In this document: positions 49,914 through 60,198 of the stretch, in pieces
Layout: every line of letters begins with the position of its first letter
Position numbering within the stretch: the stretch's first letter is position 1
Assembly: GCF_016134045.1 (NCBI RefSeq)
Contig: NZ_CP065915.1
Location: forward strand, 3,228,501-3,292,500
Length of the DNA stretch: 64,000 nucleotides
DNA from: Pelagovum pacificum
GTDB taxonomy: Bacteria > Pseudomonadota > Alphaproteobacteria > Rhodobacterales > Rhodobacteraceae
Direction of reading: 5' to 3'
Notes under the pieces: generated by a model
Told to the model about the DNA's origin: nothing
Seen by the model: only the letters and a program-made list of their open reading frames with translations
Databases searched by the model: none
Translations under genes and position numbers: made by a program

Positions 49914-52340
49914 TCAGCCGGTGAAGCGGTTGTCGCGCGGGAAGCCGCGCGGCGCCATGCGGCCCGCCCCGGCACGGGCCCCGATCCACTCCGCCAGTTC
50001 GTCCGCCGACACGGTCCGCGTCCGCCCCGCGGGGTCCGACCAGCTGAGGCCGTCTGCGAGGGTGAACGTCCGCGCGTCCGACAGCCCGCCGTCCTTGTAT
50101 TTCTGGAGCCGGACACCCTTGCCGCGCCCCATCTCGGGGAGTTGGTCCAGCGGGAAGACAAGCAGCTTGCGGTTCTCGCCGACAACGGCGAGATGGTCGC
50201 CCTCCACGCGGCGGCAGATCATCGCCTCGGCCGGAGCCCGCACGTTCAGCACCTGCTTGCCGGCGCGGGTCTGGGCAACGACTTCCTCCTCGGGAACGAC
50301 GAAACCGTCGCCCGCGCTGGAGGCGAGCAGCATCCTCGCGCCGGGGCGATGGATCAGCAGGTCGATGATCTCAGCCTCGTTCGGCACGTCGACCATCAGC
50401 CGGACGGGTTCGCCCATCCCGCGCCCGCCGGGCAGGTTGCTGGCGGAGATCGTGTAGAAGCGTCCGTTCGAGGCGAACAGAAGCAGGCGGTCGGTCGTCT
50501 CGGCGTGGAAGATGAAGCGCGGGCCGTCACCGTCCTTGAACTTCAGCTCGCGGGTCAGGTCCACATGGCCCGAGAGCGCACGAATCCAGCCCATCTGGCT
50601 GCAAACAACCGTGATCGGTTCCTTGTCGATCATCGCCTCGAGCGGCACATCCTCGACCTCGCCCGCCTCGGCAAAGCCGGTGCGACGGGCGCCGCCGGGT
50701 GCCTTGGCCCCGAACTGCGCCCGGACCTCGCGAAGCTGGTCGGCGATGGTCGACCATTGCAGGCTTTCGGTCTCGAGCAGGTCCTCGAGGCCGGCGCGTT
50801 CTTCCATCAGGCGGTCGCGTTCCGAGACGAGCTCGAGCTCTTCAAGACGCCGCAAGGACCGCAGACGCATGTTGAGGATGGCCTCGGCCTGAACGTCCGA
50901 AAGACCTTCCTCCCGGCCCGCGAAGCGGCGGGGCACGCCGCTCGGCGCGTCGTCGCCGAGCTCCGATGGCGCGGTTGCGGACGGGTCGGCCTCCAGAACC
51001 AGCGAGGCGCGGTCGATCCCCTCCAGCGGAGAGACGTAGTCGGATTCGTCGGTCGCCCGGACGATCGTGTCCTGGTGCGGCTTCGACCAGTCCTCGTACA
51101 TCAGCGCCGCCTTCGGGTCGCTGTCGTAGCGGATGATGTCGATCACCCGGTCGAGGTTCAGGAACGCGACGATCAGGCCCTCGAGAACCTCGAGACGGTG
51201 GTCGATCTTCGCCATCCGGTGCTTCGAGCGCCGCAGCAGCACCTCGCGCCGATGGTCGAGGAAGGCCCGCAGCACTTCCTTGAGCGAGCAGACCTTCGGC
51301 GTCACCCCGTCGATCAGCACGTTCATGTTCAGCGAGAACCGCGTCTCGAGATCGGAGTTGCGATAGAGCATCCCCATCATCACCTCGGCATCGACGTTCT
51401 TCGAACGCGGCTCGAGCACGATGCGGATGTCCTCGGCGCTTTCGTCACGGACATCGGCGAGGATCGGGACCTTCTTGGTTTGGATCACTTCGGCCAGCCG
51501 CTCGATCAGCTTGGACTTCTGGACCTGGTAGGGAATCTCGGTGACGACGACCTGCCACTGGCCGCGTCCAAGGTCCTCGATCTCCCACCGGCTGCGCAGG
51601 CGGAAGAAGCCACGGCCCGTCCGATAGGTCTCGGCGATGCTTTCCTTCGGCTCAACGACGACACCGCCGGTCGGGAAATCGGGGCCGGGAATGTAGTTCA
51701 GCAGCGTCTCGTCGCGGGCATCGGGCGTCTTGATGAGGTGCAGACATGCCTGCACCAACTCGTCGATGTTGTGCGGCGGTATGTTCGTTGCCATGCCGAC
51801 CGCGATACCGCTCGCGCCGTTGGCGAGAAGGTTCGGAAACGCCGCCGGCAGCACGACCGGCTCGGTCAGGGTGCCGTCGTAATTCGTCTTGAAGTCGACC
51901 GCGTCCTCGGAGAGCCCGTCGAGCAGCGCTTCCGCGGCGGCGGTCATCCGCGCCTCGGTATAACGGGCCGCGGCCGGGTTATCGCCGTCGATGTTGCCGA
52001 AGTTCCCCTGCCCGTCCACCAGCGGATAGCGCACGGCGAAATGCTGGGCGAGACGCGCCATCGCGTCGTAGATCGCGCTGTCGCCGTGCGGGTGGTAGTT
52101 GCCCATCACGTCGCCGCTGATCTTGGCCGACTTGCGGAAACCGCCAGTCGAGGACAACCGCAGTTCGCGCATCGCGTAGAGGATGCGGCGGTGCACCGGC
52201 TTCAGACCGTCCCGCGCGTCCGGCAGTGCCCGGTTCATGATCGTCGACAGCGCGTAGGTCAGGTAGCGCTCGCCGATCGCCCGGCGCAGCGGTTCACTGA
52301 AATCCTTCGGGGCGTTTTCGGGATCGGTCGGGTCGGACAT
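49914..52340 (-). CDS. parC: DNA topoisomerase IV subunit A
   Basis: Type IIA topoisomerase that separates daughter chromosomes, 808 residues. The breakage domain has [14 protein letters not shown], the quinolone region [13 protein letters not shown] with the sensitive serine, and the catalytic tyrosine Y127 in [25 protein letters not shown] and [14 protein letters not shown] are also seen. The C-terminal part is a beta-pinwheel of the ParC type without the GyrA box, which supports ParC rather than GyrA. Confidence 0.92.
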   Translation of the reverse strand: MSDPTDPENAPKDFSEPLRRAIGERYLTYALSTIMNRALPDARDGLKPVHRRILYAMRELRLSSTGGFRKSAKISGDVMGNYHPHGDSAIYDAMARLAQHFAVRYPLVDGQGNFGNIDGDNPAAARYTEARMTAAAEALLDGLSEDAVDFKTNYDGTLTEPVVLPAAFPNLLANGASGIAVGMATNIPPHNIDELVQACLHLIKTPDARDETLLNYIPGPDFPTGGVVVEPKESIAETYRTGRGFFRLRSRWEIEDLGRGQWQVVVTEIPYQVQKSKLIERLAEVIQTKKVPILADVRDESAEDIRIVLEPRSKNVDAEVMMGMLYRNSDLETRFSLNMNVLIDGVTPKVCSLKEVLRAFLDHRREVLLRRSKHRMAKIDHRLEVLEGLIVAFLNLDRVIDIIRYDSDPKAALMYEDWSKPHQDTIVRATDESDYVSPLEGIDRASLVLEADPSATAPSELGDDAPSGVPRRFAGREEGLSDVQAEAILNMRLRSLRRLEELELVSERDRLMEERAGLEDLLETESLQWSTIADQLREVRAQFGAKAPGGARRTGFAEAGEVEDVPLEAMIDKEPITVVCSQMGWIRALSGHVDLTRELKFKDGDGPRFIFHAETTDRLLLFASNGRFYTISASNLPGGRGMGEPVRLMVDVPNEAEIIDLLIHRPGARMLLASSAGDGFVVPEEEVVAQTRAGKQVLNVRAPAEAMICRRVEGDHLAVVGENRKLLVFPLDQLPEMGRGKGVRLQKYKDGGLSDARTFTLADGLSWSDPAGRTRTVSADELAEWIGARAGAGRMAPRGFPRDNRFTG

Positions 52341-52465
52341 GCCGGGTCGTTACACTGCACAGGCGGCACGGTCTAGCGGTCCGTGGGAACCCGATCACCC
52401 GAATTGGGGTTAGGGTGTCGAATATGCAGCGTGGCCAAGCGCGCGTGACCCGTCGTCATTTTGCA

Positions 52466-52494
52466 GTGACAGAATCGCGGGGCGATCGTGTAAA
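52466..52494 (+). promoter_or_regulatory. Possible promoter for the SH3-domain gene
   Basis: GTGACA (52466-52471), 17 bases, TGTAAA (52489-52494), about 50 bases before the start at 52546. The -35 box matches 5 of 6 consensus bases. Confidence 0.5.
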
Positions 52495-52545
52495 CTCCGT
52501 TCACTGCTGCTGCGGCGACACACGAAAATCCGGGGGGATTTCGTC

Positions 52546-53118
52546 TTGAAACGGTTTATTCTGCTCACGTTCGGTTTCCTGGCGTGGGGCTACTGGGAAA
52601 TGTCGGGCGGCTCCGACTTCGTGCCTGAAACGCGTATGGCGGCGACCCTCAGCACGAGCACACCGACGGCTGCCTCGTCGGACGAAGACATCCCGGAATT
52701 CGTGACCCGTGCCCGCGTCAGCCCTGTCGACGACATTTCGGGCCCCTCGACTGCCGACGCCGGCGATGACGTGGTCCTCGCCTCCGCCCCCGCAGACGCG
52801 GGGGTCGAGACGATGGCCGAAGACGACGGCCCGAAGTGGGTCAGCGCCGCCGATGCGATCGAAGACGCGATCGTTCTCGCCAACTCCGCGACCGAGGCGC
52901 CGCCCCGCGTCGAAGAGGCCGAGATGCGCACCGTCAGCGTTGCCGGCAGCCGCGTGAACATGCGGATGGGTCCGGGCACCGATTACTCGGTTGTGACGAC
53001 GCTGAACCAGGGCACCGAAGCCGAAGTGATCGAATCCCGCAATGGCTGGGCCCGCCTTCAGGTTCTGGACTCCGGCCAGACCGGCTGGATGGCGGAACGG
53101 CTGCTCGACGGCATCTGA
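52546..53118 (+). CDS. Exported or membrane-anchored bacterial SH3-domain protein
   Basis: Protein of 190 residues. The N-terminus KRFILLTFGFLAWGYW is a signal or anchor. A Ser/Asp/Ala-rich, low-complexity linker of about 100 residues follows. The C-terminus is one SH3b domain (VAGSRVNMRMGPGTDYSVVTTLNQGTEAEVIESRNGWARLQV and TGWMAERLL). SH3b domains bind cell-wall peptides or sense envelope state. Partner unknown. Confidence 0.85.
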   Translation: MKRFILLTFGFLAWGYWEMSGGSDFVPETRMAATLSTSTPTAASSDEDIPEFVTRARVSPVDDISGPSTADAGDDVVLASAPADAGVETMAEDDGPKWVSAADAIEDAIVLANSATEAPPRVEEAEMRTVSVAGSRVNMRMGPGTDYSVVTTLNQGTEAEVIESRNGWARLQVLDSGQTGWMAERLLDGI

Positions 53119-53133
53119 TCCAGACCTGCTGAC

Positions 53134-53955
53134 TTGACCCGTTCGATCCTGATCACCGGATGCTCTTCCGGCATCGGCCACGACGCCGCGCACGAGCTCC
53201 ATAAACAGGGTTGGACGGTCGTGGCTTCGGCCAGGAAGGCCGAGGATGTCGCGCGGCTGCGTGACGAAGGCCTTCTGGCAGTGCGGATCGATTACGAAGA
53301 CCCGGACAGCATCGCCTCGGGCTTCGAGGCGGCGCTTGAGCACACCGGCGGCACGCTCGACGCGCTTTTCAACAACGGCGCCTACGCGATCCCCGGCCCT
53401 CTTGAAGACATTCCGTCAGAGGCCCTCTCGGCGATCTTTCAGGCCAATCTCATCGGTTGGCACGACCTCACCCGCCGGGCGATTTCCGTGATGCGTCCGG
53501 TAGGTCGCGGGCGGATCATCAATTGCTCTTCCGTGCTTGGCATCGTCGGCGGTCGCTGGCGTGGCGCCTACGTCGCGACGAAATTCGCGCTGGAAGGCAT
53601 GACCGACGTACTGCGGATGGAGATGGACGGCACCGGGATAGAGGTCGTCCTGATCCAGCCTGGCCCGATCACCACGCGATTCCGACAGAACGCAATCCGG
53701 CAGTTCGAACGCTGGGTGGACTGGGAATCGTCACCCCGGGCGGATGACTACCGCGCCTCCCTCCTCGACCAGCTCTATCAGGGATCGAGTGGGCCCTCGT
53801 GGCCGGCCTCGGCCGTCACGGCCAAGCTGATCCGCGCTCTGGAGGCCCGCAACCCTCGCGCACGCTACCGGGTTACGCCGCATACCTCGGTCGCCGAAGC
53901 TATGCGCCGCCTGCTTCCGGCGAAGATCGTCGATCGCATCATGCGGCGAAGCTGA
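53134..53955 (+). CDS. Short-chain dehydrogenase/reductase
   Basis: NAD(P)-dependent oxidoreductase of 273 residues with a TTG start. Motifs are the cofactor loop TGCSSGIGH (residues 8-16), FNNGAYA (variant of NNAG), the catalytic Ser in INCSSVLGIVGG, and YVATK (YxxxK). After the active site it continues GPITTRF. It follows the SH3 gene by 15 bases and is probably co-transcribed. Substrate unknown. Confidence 0.88.
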   Translation: MTRSILITGCSSGIGHDAAHELHKQGWTVVASARKAEDVARLRDEGLLAVRIDYEDPDSIASGFEAALEHTGGTLDALFNNGAYAIPGPLEDIPSEALSAIFQANLIGWHDLTRRAISVMRPVGRGRIINCSSVLGIVGGRWRGAYVATKFALEGMTDVLRMEMDGTGIEVVLIQPGPITTRFRQNAIRQFERWVDWESSPRADDYRASLLDQLYQGSSGPSWPASAVTAKLIRALEARNPRARYRVTPHTSVAEAMRRLLPAKIVDRIMRRS

Positions 53956-54012
53956 CACTTGGCAGGCGGCGCCCGGCTGCTACATCGGGGGCCAACGAAG
54001 GGGAGGTCCGCC

Positions 54013-54213
54013 ATGGGTCGCGATCCGTTATTCATCGTCGCAGCAATTGCCGTGATCGCCGTCGCCGCGATCCTGTTCGCCGGCATCGGCAACTTCGGGA
54101 TCGGCGGCGATCCGAAGCGGTCCAACAAGCTGATGCAATGGCGGATCATCGCACAATTCGCCGCCGTCGGACTGGTGTTGTTGTTTGTCGCCGTGGCCGG
54201 GGGGAGGAACTGA
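54013..54213 (+). CDS. Twin-transmembrane protein with HIG1-type domain
   Basis: Protein of 66 residues with two hydrophobic helices (LFIVAAIAVIAVAAILFAGI and IIAQFAAVGLVLLFVAVAGG) joined by a short polar loop with KRSNKLMQWRIIAQ, the pattern of the hypoxia-induced HIG_1 family, which in mitochondria and alphaproteobacteria stabilises respiratory complexes. The start at 54013 has GGGGAGG upstream. The adenosyltransferase gene starts 2 bases after the stop. Confidence 0.75.
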   Translation: MGRDPLFIVAAIAVIAVAAILFAGIGNFGIGGDPKRSNKLMQWRIIAQFAAVGLVLLFVAVAGGRN

Positions 54214-54214
54214 G

Positions 54215-54787
54215 ATGGTCGTTCTCAACAAGATTTACACGCGGACCGGCGACGCCGGCGAGACGGCACTCGGCAACGGAAGCCGGGTTCCAAAGCACGC
54301 GCTGCGGGTCGAGGCGTACGGGACCGTGGACGAGGCGAACGCCGCGATCGGCGTCGCGCGCCTCCAGTCCGACGGCACGCTGGACGACCGGCTCGCCGCA
54401 ATTCAGAACGACATGTTCGACCTCGGTGCCGATCTCTGCCGGCCCGACCTAGCCAAGGACGCCGAAGCGGAGTATCCGCCGCTGCGGCTCGCATCGAGCC
54501 AGGTCGACCGCCTCGAGGCAGAGATCGACGAGATGAACAAGGCGCTGGAACCTCTGCGCAGCTTTATCCTGCCGGGCGGCTCGCCGCTCTCGGCGCAGCT
54601 TCACGTCTGCCGCACCGTGACCCGCAGGGCGGAACGCCTCGCGACGGCGCTTGCCGGCGAGGAAGAGGTGAACGCCGCCGCCGTGAAGTTCCTGAACCGC
54701 CTGTCGGACTGGTTCTTCGTCGCGGCCCGCGTCGCCAATGACGACGGCCGGGCCGATGTCCTCTGGACCCCGGGCAAGAACCGCTGA
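54215..54787 (+). CDS. Cob(I)yrinic acid a,c-diamide adenosyltransferase, PduO type
   Basis: Makes adenosylcobalamin from cob(I)alamin and ATP. The 190-residue protein starts MVVLNKIYTRTGDAGETALG with the ATP-binding motif TRTGDxGET, then VEAYGTVDEANAAIG, FILPGGSPLSAQLHVCRTVTRRAER and LNRLSDWFFVAAR. A GGGGAGG lies before the start. No other cobalamin genes are near. Confidence 0.93.
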   Translation: MVVLNKIYTRTGDAGETALGNGSRVPKHALRVEAYGTVDEANAAIGVARLQSDGTLDDRLAAIQNDMFDLGADLCRPDLAKDAEAEYPPLRLASSQVDRLEAEIDEMNKALEPLRSFILPGGSPLSAQLHVCRTVTRRAERLATALAGEEEVNAAAVKFLNRLSDWFFVAARVANDDGRADVLWTPGKNR

Positions 54788-54797
54788 TCAGGGCGAC

Positions 54798-55631
54798 CTA
54801 ACCCTCCAGCGGTATCCAGACGGCCACGCCGCCCGGTGTCGCAGGGTCGTAACCTTCTTCGTAAAGCTCGAACTCGGGGCCGGTGCCGACCTTCACGGTC
54901 GCCTTCGGCGCCCAGTCCGAGAATATGCCGTCCCAAAGCGCCGCGATGCCCGAGACGTGGCCAGCGTGGTCGAAGACCGCGTAGGTCGCACCGGGCAGTC
55001 GGAACCGGCCCAGCCCGTCCGGCGGAGTCTCGCACGGGAACCCGATGAAGTAGCCGAACCGGCCATCTTCCTGGAAGTCGTGGCAGATGCCGTAGGTCTC
55101 TTCCTTGGACATCAGATGCTCCCATTCTTCGATCATCGCATCCCAGTAGCCGGGAATTTCGCCCCGCGTTTCCATCGACACCTCCCACGACTTTCCGGCA
55201 AGCGTGACGGGGGGCGAGGTGACGATCCGCGGATCGAGGTCGGTGATCGGGGCGAGTGTCATGGTCAGAGGCTCCTGAAGGGGTAGGTTGTCGAGGTCGG
55301 AGGGCGACCGGATCGAGGAAGGCGCAACGCCGGCCCAAGCCCGGAACGCGCGGGAAAAGCCTTCCGAGCTATCGTAGCCGGCGAGCAATCCCGCGCCGGT
55401 CACGTTCTCCCTTCCGGAAGCGAGCGCGCGGGCCGCCAGCGTCAGGCGCCGCGCGCGGACGTAGCGCATTGGCGGTTGTCCTGCGCGCAGCGTGAAGGCG
55501 CGGGTCAGATGGAACCGGCTGACGCCCACGCTGGCCGCAAGCGCGCCGAGATCCGTCACGCGGTCGAGGTCCGTCTCCACCTGCCAGAGCGCGCGGACCA
55601 CCGGGTCCTTCATGTCCAGTCGTTCCTTCAT
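54798..55631 (-). CDS. AraC-family regulator with GyrI-like effector domain
   Basis: Protein of 277 residues. The N-terminal 105 residues are two helix-turn-helix motifs (LGALAASVGVSRFHLTRAFTLRAGQPP and GLLAGYDSSEGFSRAFRAWAGVAPSSIR). The rest is a GyrI/SoxS-effector-like binding domain, as in Rob-type regulators, with GYWDAMIEEWEHL and YAVFDHAGHVSGI. Two in-frame starts exist 18 bases apart, each with its own ribosome-binding site, because the start region is duplicated. Ligand and targets are unknown. Confidence 0.85.
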   Translation of the reverse strand: MKERLDMKDPVVRALWQVETDLDRVTDLGALAASVGVSRFHLTRAFTLRAGQPPMRYVRARRLTLAARALASGRENVTGAGLLAGYDSSEGFSRAFRAWAGVAPSSIRSPSDLDNLPLQEPLTMTLAPITDLDPRIVTSPPVTLAGKSWEVSMETRGEIPGYWDAMIEEWEHLMSKEETYGICHDFQEDGRFGYFIGFPCETPPDGLGRFRLPGATYAVFDHAGHVSGIAALWDGIFSDWAPKATVKVGTGPEFELYEEGYDPATPGGVAVWIPLEG

Positions 55632-55794
55632 GTCCAGGCTCTACCTCTGCGCGCCCCCGTCCGCCTGACCGTTCTTGCTGTCGCCCAAAATACTGGAAAC
55701 GCGACGTAGCCTGTCAGAAAGGTGACGATTTTGACCTGTTTCCCCAGCCGGTGGCAGGGTAACACCGCCCCGAGAGAACAAGGAGTTTTACGCG

Positions 55795-56556
55795 ATGAAG
55801 GTGCTTGTGCCCGTCAAGCGCGTGATCGACTACAACGTGAAGGTTCGCGTGAAGGCGGACGGTTCCGGGGTCGATCTCGCCAACGTCAAGATGTCGATGA
55901 ACCCCTTCGACGAGATCGCCGTCGAAGAGGCGATCCGCCTTAAGGAAGCCGGCAAGGCGGACGAGGTCATCGCCGTCTCCATCGGGGTCAAGCAGGCGCA
56001 GGAAACCCTGCGGACCGCGCTCGCCATGGGGGCCGACCGGGCGATCCTGATCGTCGCGACCGAGGACGTGCACACGGACATCGAGCCCCTCGCGGTGGCC
56101 AAAATCCTCAAGGGCGTGATGGACGCCGAAGAGCCCGGCCTCGTGATCTGCGGCAAGCAGGCGATCGACAACGACATGAACGCCACCGGCCAGATGCTGG
56201 CCGCGCTGCTCGGCTGGAGCCAGGCGACCTTCGCCTCCAAGCTCGAGATCGAAGGCGACAGCGCCACCGTGACCCGCGAAGTCGACGGCGGCCTGCAGAC
56301 TATCAAGGTTAAGATGCCGGCGATCGTTTCGGTCGACCTGCGCCTGAACGAGCCGCGCTATGCCTCGCTGCCGAACATCATGAAGGCCAAGAAGAAGCCG
56401 CTCGAAGAGAAGACCCCGGACGAGTACGGCGTCGACGTCACGCCGCGCCTCGAAGTGCTGAAGACCGAAGAGCCGCCCGTCCGGCAGGCCGGTCAGATGG
56501 TCGGCTCCGTCGATGAGCTGGTCGAGAAACTCAAGGAAGCGGGAGTCGTGAAATGA
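55795..56556 (+). CDS. etfB: Electron transfer flavoprotein beta subunit
   Basis: With EtfA carries electrons from acyl-CoA and other dehydrogenases to ETF-ubiquinone oxidoreductase. 253 residues: [20 protein letters not shown] at the start, [19 protein letters not shown], the AMP-binding block [12 protein letters not shown], and [30 protein letters not shown] is 9 bases before the ATG. Its stop overlaps the etfA start. Confidence 0.97.
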   Translation: MKVLVPVKRVIDYNVKVRVKADGSGVDLANVKMSMNPFDEIAVEEAIRLKEAGKADEVIAVSIGVKQAQETLRTALAMGADRAILIVATEDVHTDIEPLAVAKILKGVMDAEEPGLVICGKQAIDNDMNATGQMLAALLGWSQATFASKLEIEGDSATVTREVDGGLQTIKVKMPAIVSVDLRLNEPRYASLPNIMKAKKKPLEEKTPDEYGVDVTPRLEVLKTEEPPVRQAGQMVGSVDELVEKLKEAGVVK

Positions 56557-57476
56557 GCGTTCTTCTTCTTGCGGAAATCACCGACGGCACTCTCAGTGTC
56601 GATGCCACCGGCAAGGCGCTGGCGGCAGTATCGTCGCTCGGCGAGGTTCACTTGCTGTGCGCCGGCGGCACCGCCGCCGATGCCGCCGCCGAAGCGGCCA
56701 AGCTCGGCGCGGCCAAGGTCCTGCTGGCCGAGGATGCGTCGCTCGATCACCGACTTGCCGAAGCGACGGCCGACCTGATCGTGTCCCTCGCGGGCGACTA
56801 CGACCACATCGCCGCCCCGGCGACGACGGACGCCAAGAACATCATGCCCCGCGTCGCGGCGCTGCTTGATGTCATGGTGATCTCCGACGTGTCCGGCATC
56901 GTGGACGGCGACACATTCGAACGTCCGATCTATGCCGGCAACGCGGTCCAGACCGTGAAATCCTCGGACCCGAAGAAGGTGTTCACGATCCGCACCTCAT
57001 CCTTTGATGCCGCAGAGGCCTCCGGCGACGCGCCGGTCGAAACGGTGACGGTCCCCGGAGCCACAGGCCTGTCCGAGTGGGTCGAGGACAAGGTCGCCGA
57101 ATCCGACCGCCCCGAGCTGACCTCCGCCGGGATCGTCGTCTCCGGTGGTCGCGGGATCGGATCGGAAGAGAACTTCGAACTGATCGAGAAGCTGGCCGAC
57201 AAGCTCGGCGCGGCTGTCGGTGCCTCTCGTGCCGCCGTCGACTCCGGCTATGCCCCGAACGATTGGCAGGTCGGTCAGACCGGCAAGGTCGTCGCCCCCG
57301 AGCTTTATATCGCCGTCGGCATCTCCGGCGCGATCCAGCACCTCGCGGGCATGAAGGACAGCAAGATCATCGTCGCGATCAACAAGGACGAAGAGGCGCC
57401 GATCTTCCAGGTCGCCGACTACGGCCTTGTCGCCGACCTGTTCGAAGCCATTCCGGACCTGACAGAGAAGCTCTGA
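56553..57476 (+). CDS. etfA: Electron transfer flavoprotein alpha subunit
   Basis: 307 residues, FAD-binding. Typical blocks: the C-terminal [53 protein letters not shown] and [38 protein letters not shown]. It overlaps etfB by 4 bases and ends in a shared hairpin region with the convergent DUF6473 gene. Confidence 0.97.
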   Translation: MSVLLLAEITDGTLSVDATGKALAAVSSLGEVHLLCAGGTAADAAAEAAKLGAAKVLLAEDASLDHRLAEATADLIVSLAGDYDHIAAPATTDAKNIMPRVAALLDVMVISDVSGIVDGDTFERPIYAGNAVQTVKSSDPKKVFTIRTSSFDAAEASGDAPVETVTVPGATGLSEWVEDKVAESDRPELTSAGIVVSGGRGIGSEENFELIEKLADKLGAAVGASRAAVDSGYAPNDWQVGQTGKVVAPELYIAVGISGAIQHLAGMKDSKIIVAINKDEEAPIFQVADYGLVADLFEAIPDLTEKL

Positions 57477-57482
57477 CCTTTC

Positions 57483-57512
57483 GGGGGCCCGCCTCACGCG
57501 GCGGGCCTCCCC
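57483..57512. terminator. Hairpin shared by etfA and the convergent DUF6473 gene
   Basis: GGGGGCCCGCC / GGCGGGCC..CCCCC with a TCACGC loop. It begins 7 bases after the etfA stop and covers the stop and last codons of the DUF6473 gene. It can end the etfA transcript on the + strand. No T run follows, so confidence is moderate. Confidence 0.5.
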
Positions 57513-58327
57513 CTCAGTGCCGCCTGTGCAAGGATCGGCACCAGGGCCCGCGCCGCCGTCTCGTGGATCGCCGGCCCCAGCATCTCCGCCGCCGCAGCCC
57601 GTTCCGCCGGGCCGAAGACCATCCGGAACTGTCCGTCGGCACGTGCCCGGTCCGTCACGTCGACCCTGACGATCCCTGCGGCCAGCGGGGCGATCTCGGC
57701 CATCAAGGCGTCCGTGACGAGCAGCGGATCGGGCCCGGCCCCGCCCACGTCCGTCGTGTCGCGGTACCACAGCAGAACCGGGGGCGCCGGCAGCTCCGCG
57801 ATGAAGTCGCGCATCCGGTCCAGCCAGACGCGCCGCAGCTCCCGCCGAACGAGGCGAAACCGTGTGGGGCTGATGTGGCAAAGCACCGACAACAGATGGC
57901 GCGTGAAGGTGAAATCGGCAAAGTCGACCTCATCGTAGATTTCCCGCAGCAGCGGAGTTGCCTTCAGGAACCGGTCGTTGCGCCGCGGATGAACCTTGTA
58001 GAAGCGGTTCGAGATATTGTGTGCGCCCGTCACCTCGATCACCGTGAGAACGGCATCGTGGCAGGCGGCAAGCACCGCCGCATCGTCGGCAAAGGCGCCG
58101 ATCCCGGCATTCACACAGCCGAAGTTTGCGCAGGAGACGCCCGACAGCCGCTCCGCAATAGCCGGCAGCGGCTCCTGCATGAACTTCCCGAACGTCTCCG
58201 TCCCGCCGACGAAAGCGGCGTATCGACCGGCCAGCGGGTGCCTCGGCCCGCGGAACGCCAGCCGCGACAGCCCGTAATTGCATTGTCGATAGTCGAGCGC
58301 CCCACGCCCGACAGTGTCCTGTCTCAT
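57494..58327 (-). CDS. DUF6473 family protein
   Basis: Protein of 277 residues with the layout of a Rhodobacterales family: GALDYRQCNYGLSRLAFRGPRHPLAGRYAAFVGGTETFGKFM at the start, then CANFGCVNAGIGAF, then VTGAHNISNRFYKVHPRRNDRF, then PPVLLWYRDT. The GxTxTFG and NxGxxNxG elements look like an SGNH-hydrolase type fold. The start at 58327 is chosen over an upstream ATG (9 codons). Substrate unknown; an envelope-sugar role is only a guess. Confidence 0.8.
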   Translation of the reverse strand: MRQDTVGRGALDYRQCNYGLSRLAFRGPRHPLAGRYAAFVGGTETFGKFMQEPLPAIAERLSGVSCANFGCVNAGIGAFADDAAVLAACHDAVLTVIEVTGAHNISNRFYKVHPRRNDRFLKATPLLREIYDEVDFADFTFTRHLLSVLCHISPTRFRLVRRELRRVWLDRMRDFIAELPAPPVLLWYRDTTDVGGAGPDPLLVTDALMAEIAPLAAGIVRVDVTDRARADGQFRMVFGPAERAAAAEMLGPAIHETAARALVPILAQAALRGRPAA

Positions 58328-58420
58328 GGTCCCACCACATTTCTTACTCACCACCGACCGGATTGCCTCACAGGTCTTTCCATTCGCTTAAACCGGGGAG
58401 TTGAGACGACTTGTCTGCAT

Positions 58421-58459
58421 TTCGCTGCCTTGCAGCGAACCGCCGTGGCGCCGTAGTCT
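58421..58459 (+). promoter_or_regulatory. Possible promoter and hairpin upstream of hbd
   Basis: An 8-bp stem TTCGCTGC/GCAGCGAA (58421-58439) overlaps a possible promoter TTGCAG (58430-58435), 18 bases, TAGTCT (58454-58459), about 28 bases before hbd. The overlap could mark an operator. Weak matches. Confidence 0.4.
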
Positions 58460-58486
58460 GCCGCCAGCAACAACCGGAGTCGGCAC

Positions 58487-59362
58487 ATGGATATCAAGCG
58501 GGTCGGCGTCATCGGCGCCGGACAGATGGGCAGCGGGATCGCCCATGTCTTCGCTCTCTCAGGCTACGATGTCCTGATGACCGATATCAGCGAGGACGCG
58601 CTCAAAACGGCACGCGGCGTGGTGGAAAAGAACCTCGACCGGCAGGTCAAAGGCGAGAAGATCAGCGACAGCGACAAGGCGGCCGCCCTCGACCGTATCT
58701 CCTCGACGCTGACGCTGGCCGACCTCGGCAAGACCGACCTCGTCATCGAGGCCGCCACCGAACGGGAAGAAGTTAAGACGAAGATCTTCGAAGACCTCGT
58801 GCCGCATCTCGGGCCGGACACGATCCTCACGTCGAACACGTCGTCGATCTCGATCACCCGGCTCGCGTCCCGCACCGACCGACCCGAAAAGTTCATGGGC
58901 TTCCACTTCATGAACCCGGTCCCGGTGATGCAGCTGGTCGAACTCATCAGCGGCATCGCCACGGACAAGGCGACGTTCGAGACACTGAAGGGCGTGGTCG
59001 ACAGCCTCGGCAAGACAGCGGCGACGGCGGAGGACTTCCCCGCCTTCATCGTGAACCGCATCCTGATCCCGATGATCAACGAGGCGATCTACGCGCTGTT
59101 CGAGGGCGTCGGCTCGGTCGAGTCGATCGACACGTCCATGCGGCTCGGTGCGAACCACCCGATGGGGCCGCTGGAGCTTGCCGATTTCATCGGCCTCGAC
59201 ACCTGCCTGTCGATCATGAACGTCCTGCACGATGGGCTGGCCGACACCAAGTACCGGCCCTGCCCGCTGCTGGTGAAGTATGTCGAGGCTGGCTGGCTCG
59301 GTCGCAAGACCAAGCGGGGCTTCTACGACTATAGCGGCGACACGCCCAAGCCGACCCGCTAG
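58487..59362 (+). CDS. hbd: 3-hydroxybutyryl-CoA dehydrogenase
   Basis: NAD-dependent enzyme of 291 residues that interconverts 3-hydroxyacyl-CoA and 3-oxoacyl-CoA, in butyrate/PHB or fatty acid metabolism. Rossmann motif [14 protein letters not shown] (residues 10-23), [23 protein letters not shown], the catalytic His in [11 protein letters not shown], and the C-terminal dimer domain [19 protein letters not shown] and [19 protein letters not shown]. Near etfBA, which would take electrons from the acyl-CoA dehydrogenase step. Confidence 0.95.
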   Translation: MDIKRVGVIGAGQMGSGIAHVFALSGYDVLMTDISEDALKTARGVVEKNLDRQVKGEKISDSDKAAALDRISSTLTLADLGKTDLVIEAATEREEVKTKIFEDLVPHLGPDTILTSNTSSISITRLASRTDRPEKFMGFHFMNPVPVMQLVELISGIATDKATFETLKGVVDSLGKTAATAEDFPAFIVNRILIPMINEAIYALFEGVGSVESIDTSMRLGANHPMGPLELADFIGLDTCLSIMNVLHDGLADTKYRPCPLLVKYVEAGWLGRKTKRGFYDYSGDTPKPTR

Positions 59363-60198
59363 GGCCAGGTGCGCGCGGCCTCATGGGCCGCGTTCACCAA
59401 CATCGGCCTGACCACTTCGGGCAGCTCCGGGTCGCCGAGTTCCCACAGCCGGTGCGTGGCGCACAGAAGGCCGATCCGCCGGTGATCGAGGGCGCGGCCC
59501 GACAGGCGTTCGTACCGCGCCACGAGGCGGATCACGAAATCCGTCGAGATGAGGCTTGGCGCGACGAAGTCGCGATGCAGCGGCCCCCGCCCGGCGTCGC
59601 CAAAATCGTAGATGCCGTTCAGCCGGCCGGCGTCGAAGTCGAACGCCATGTTCCAGCCGTGGAGATCGAAGTGAGAGAAGACCTCCCCCTCCGGATCGGG
59701 GCCGAGCGCGGCGTAGTCGGCCAAGACCCGTTCGGCCCACGGCCGTAAGTCGTCCGGCAGGTTCAGTCGTGTGCGGATCACCTCCACGTCGTCCCACGGC
59801 TCGAGAGGATCAATCTGGACCTTCAGCCCGTGCAGTTCGACCATGCCGGCGGCGAGCGTCTCTGCCAGCTCGTCGCGGCTCCGGTCGGAGAGGTCGGGGT
59901 AGCGCTCGGGCGGGAGCACTTCGCCCGGTATCAGCCGGTGGCGTGTCATGACCGGGTTATCGAACAGCTGTAGCGCAGGGATCGCGACGGCCTGCAGCTG
60001 ACCGATCTCGGACATCAGTGCGGCTTCGCTGCGAAGGTAGCGCTCGAACTGCGGCTGCCGTGGAATACGCCACAGATCGTGGCCGGCGATGACCGCCACG
60101 GAGTTGAACCCGGCTGTCAGTACGCGAACCGGCCCGCTCACATCAGGCTGATGCCTGCGGATCAGCGACAGCAGGGCCGCCGTTTCGGGCGTGTTCAA
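59359..60198 (-). CDS. Aminoglycoside-phosphotransferase-fold kinase
   Basis: Protein of 279 residues with a TTG start overlapping the previous stop (TTGA). Kinase-fold features are the Brenner-type catalytic loop [13 protein letters not shown] and the DFG-like metal loop [14 protein letters not shown]. It resembles APH/choline kinase-like proteins acting on small molecules; nothing points to antibiotic resistance. Last gene of the HPr-acyltransferase string; its stop codon shares bases with that of hbd. Confidence 0.85.
   Translation of the reverse strand: MNTPETAALLSLIRRHQPDVSGPVRVLTAGFNSVAVIAGHDLWRIPRQPQFERYLRSEAALMSEIGQLQAVAIPALQLFDNPVMTRHRLIPGEVLPPERYPDLSDRSRDELAETLAAGMVELHGLKVQIDPLEPWDDVEVIRTRLNLPDDLRPWAERVLADYAALGPDPEGEVFSHFDLHGWNMAFDFDAGRLNGIYDFGDAGRGPLHRDFVAPSLISTDFVIRLVARYERLSGRALDHRRIGLLCATHRLWELGDPELPEVVRPMLVNAAHEAARTWP

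Noticed and set aside
49848..52376. An 842-codon + strand frame antisense to parC
   Set aside because: Shadow frame; the parC reading is complete with its catalytic tyrosine.
59359..60198. Aminoglycoside resistance gene
   Set aside because: Only the kinase fold is shared; such genes are common chromosomal enzymes and nothing here suggests drug resistance or transfer.
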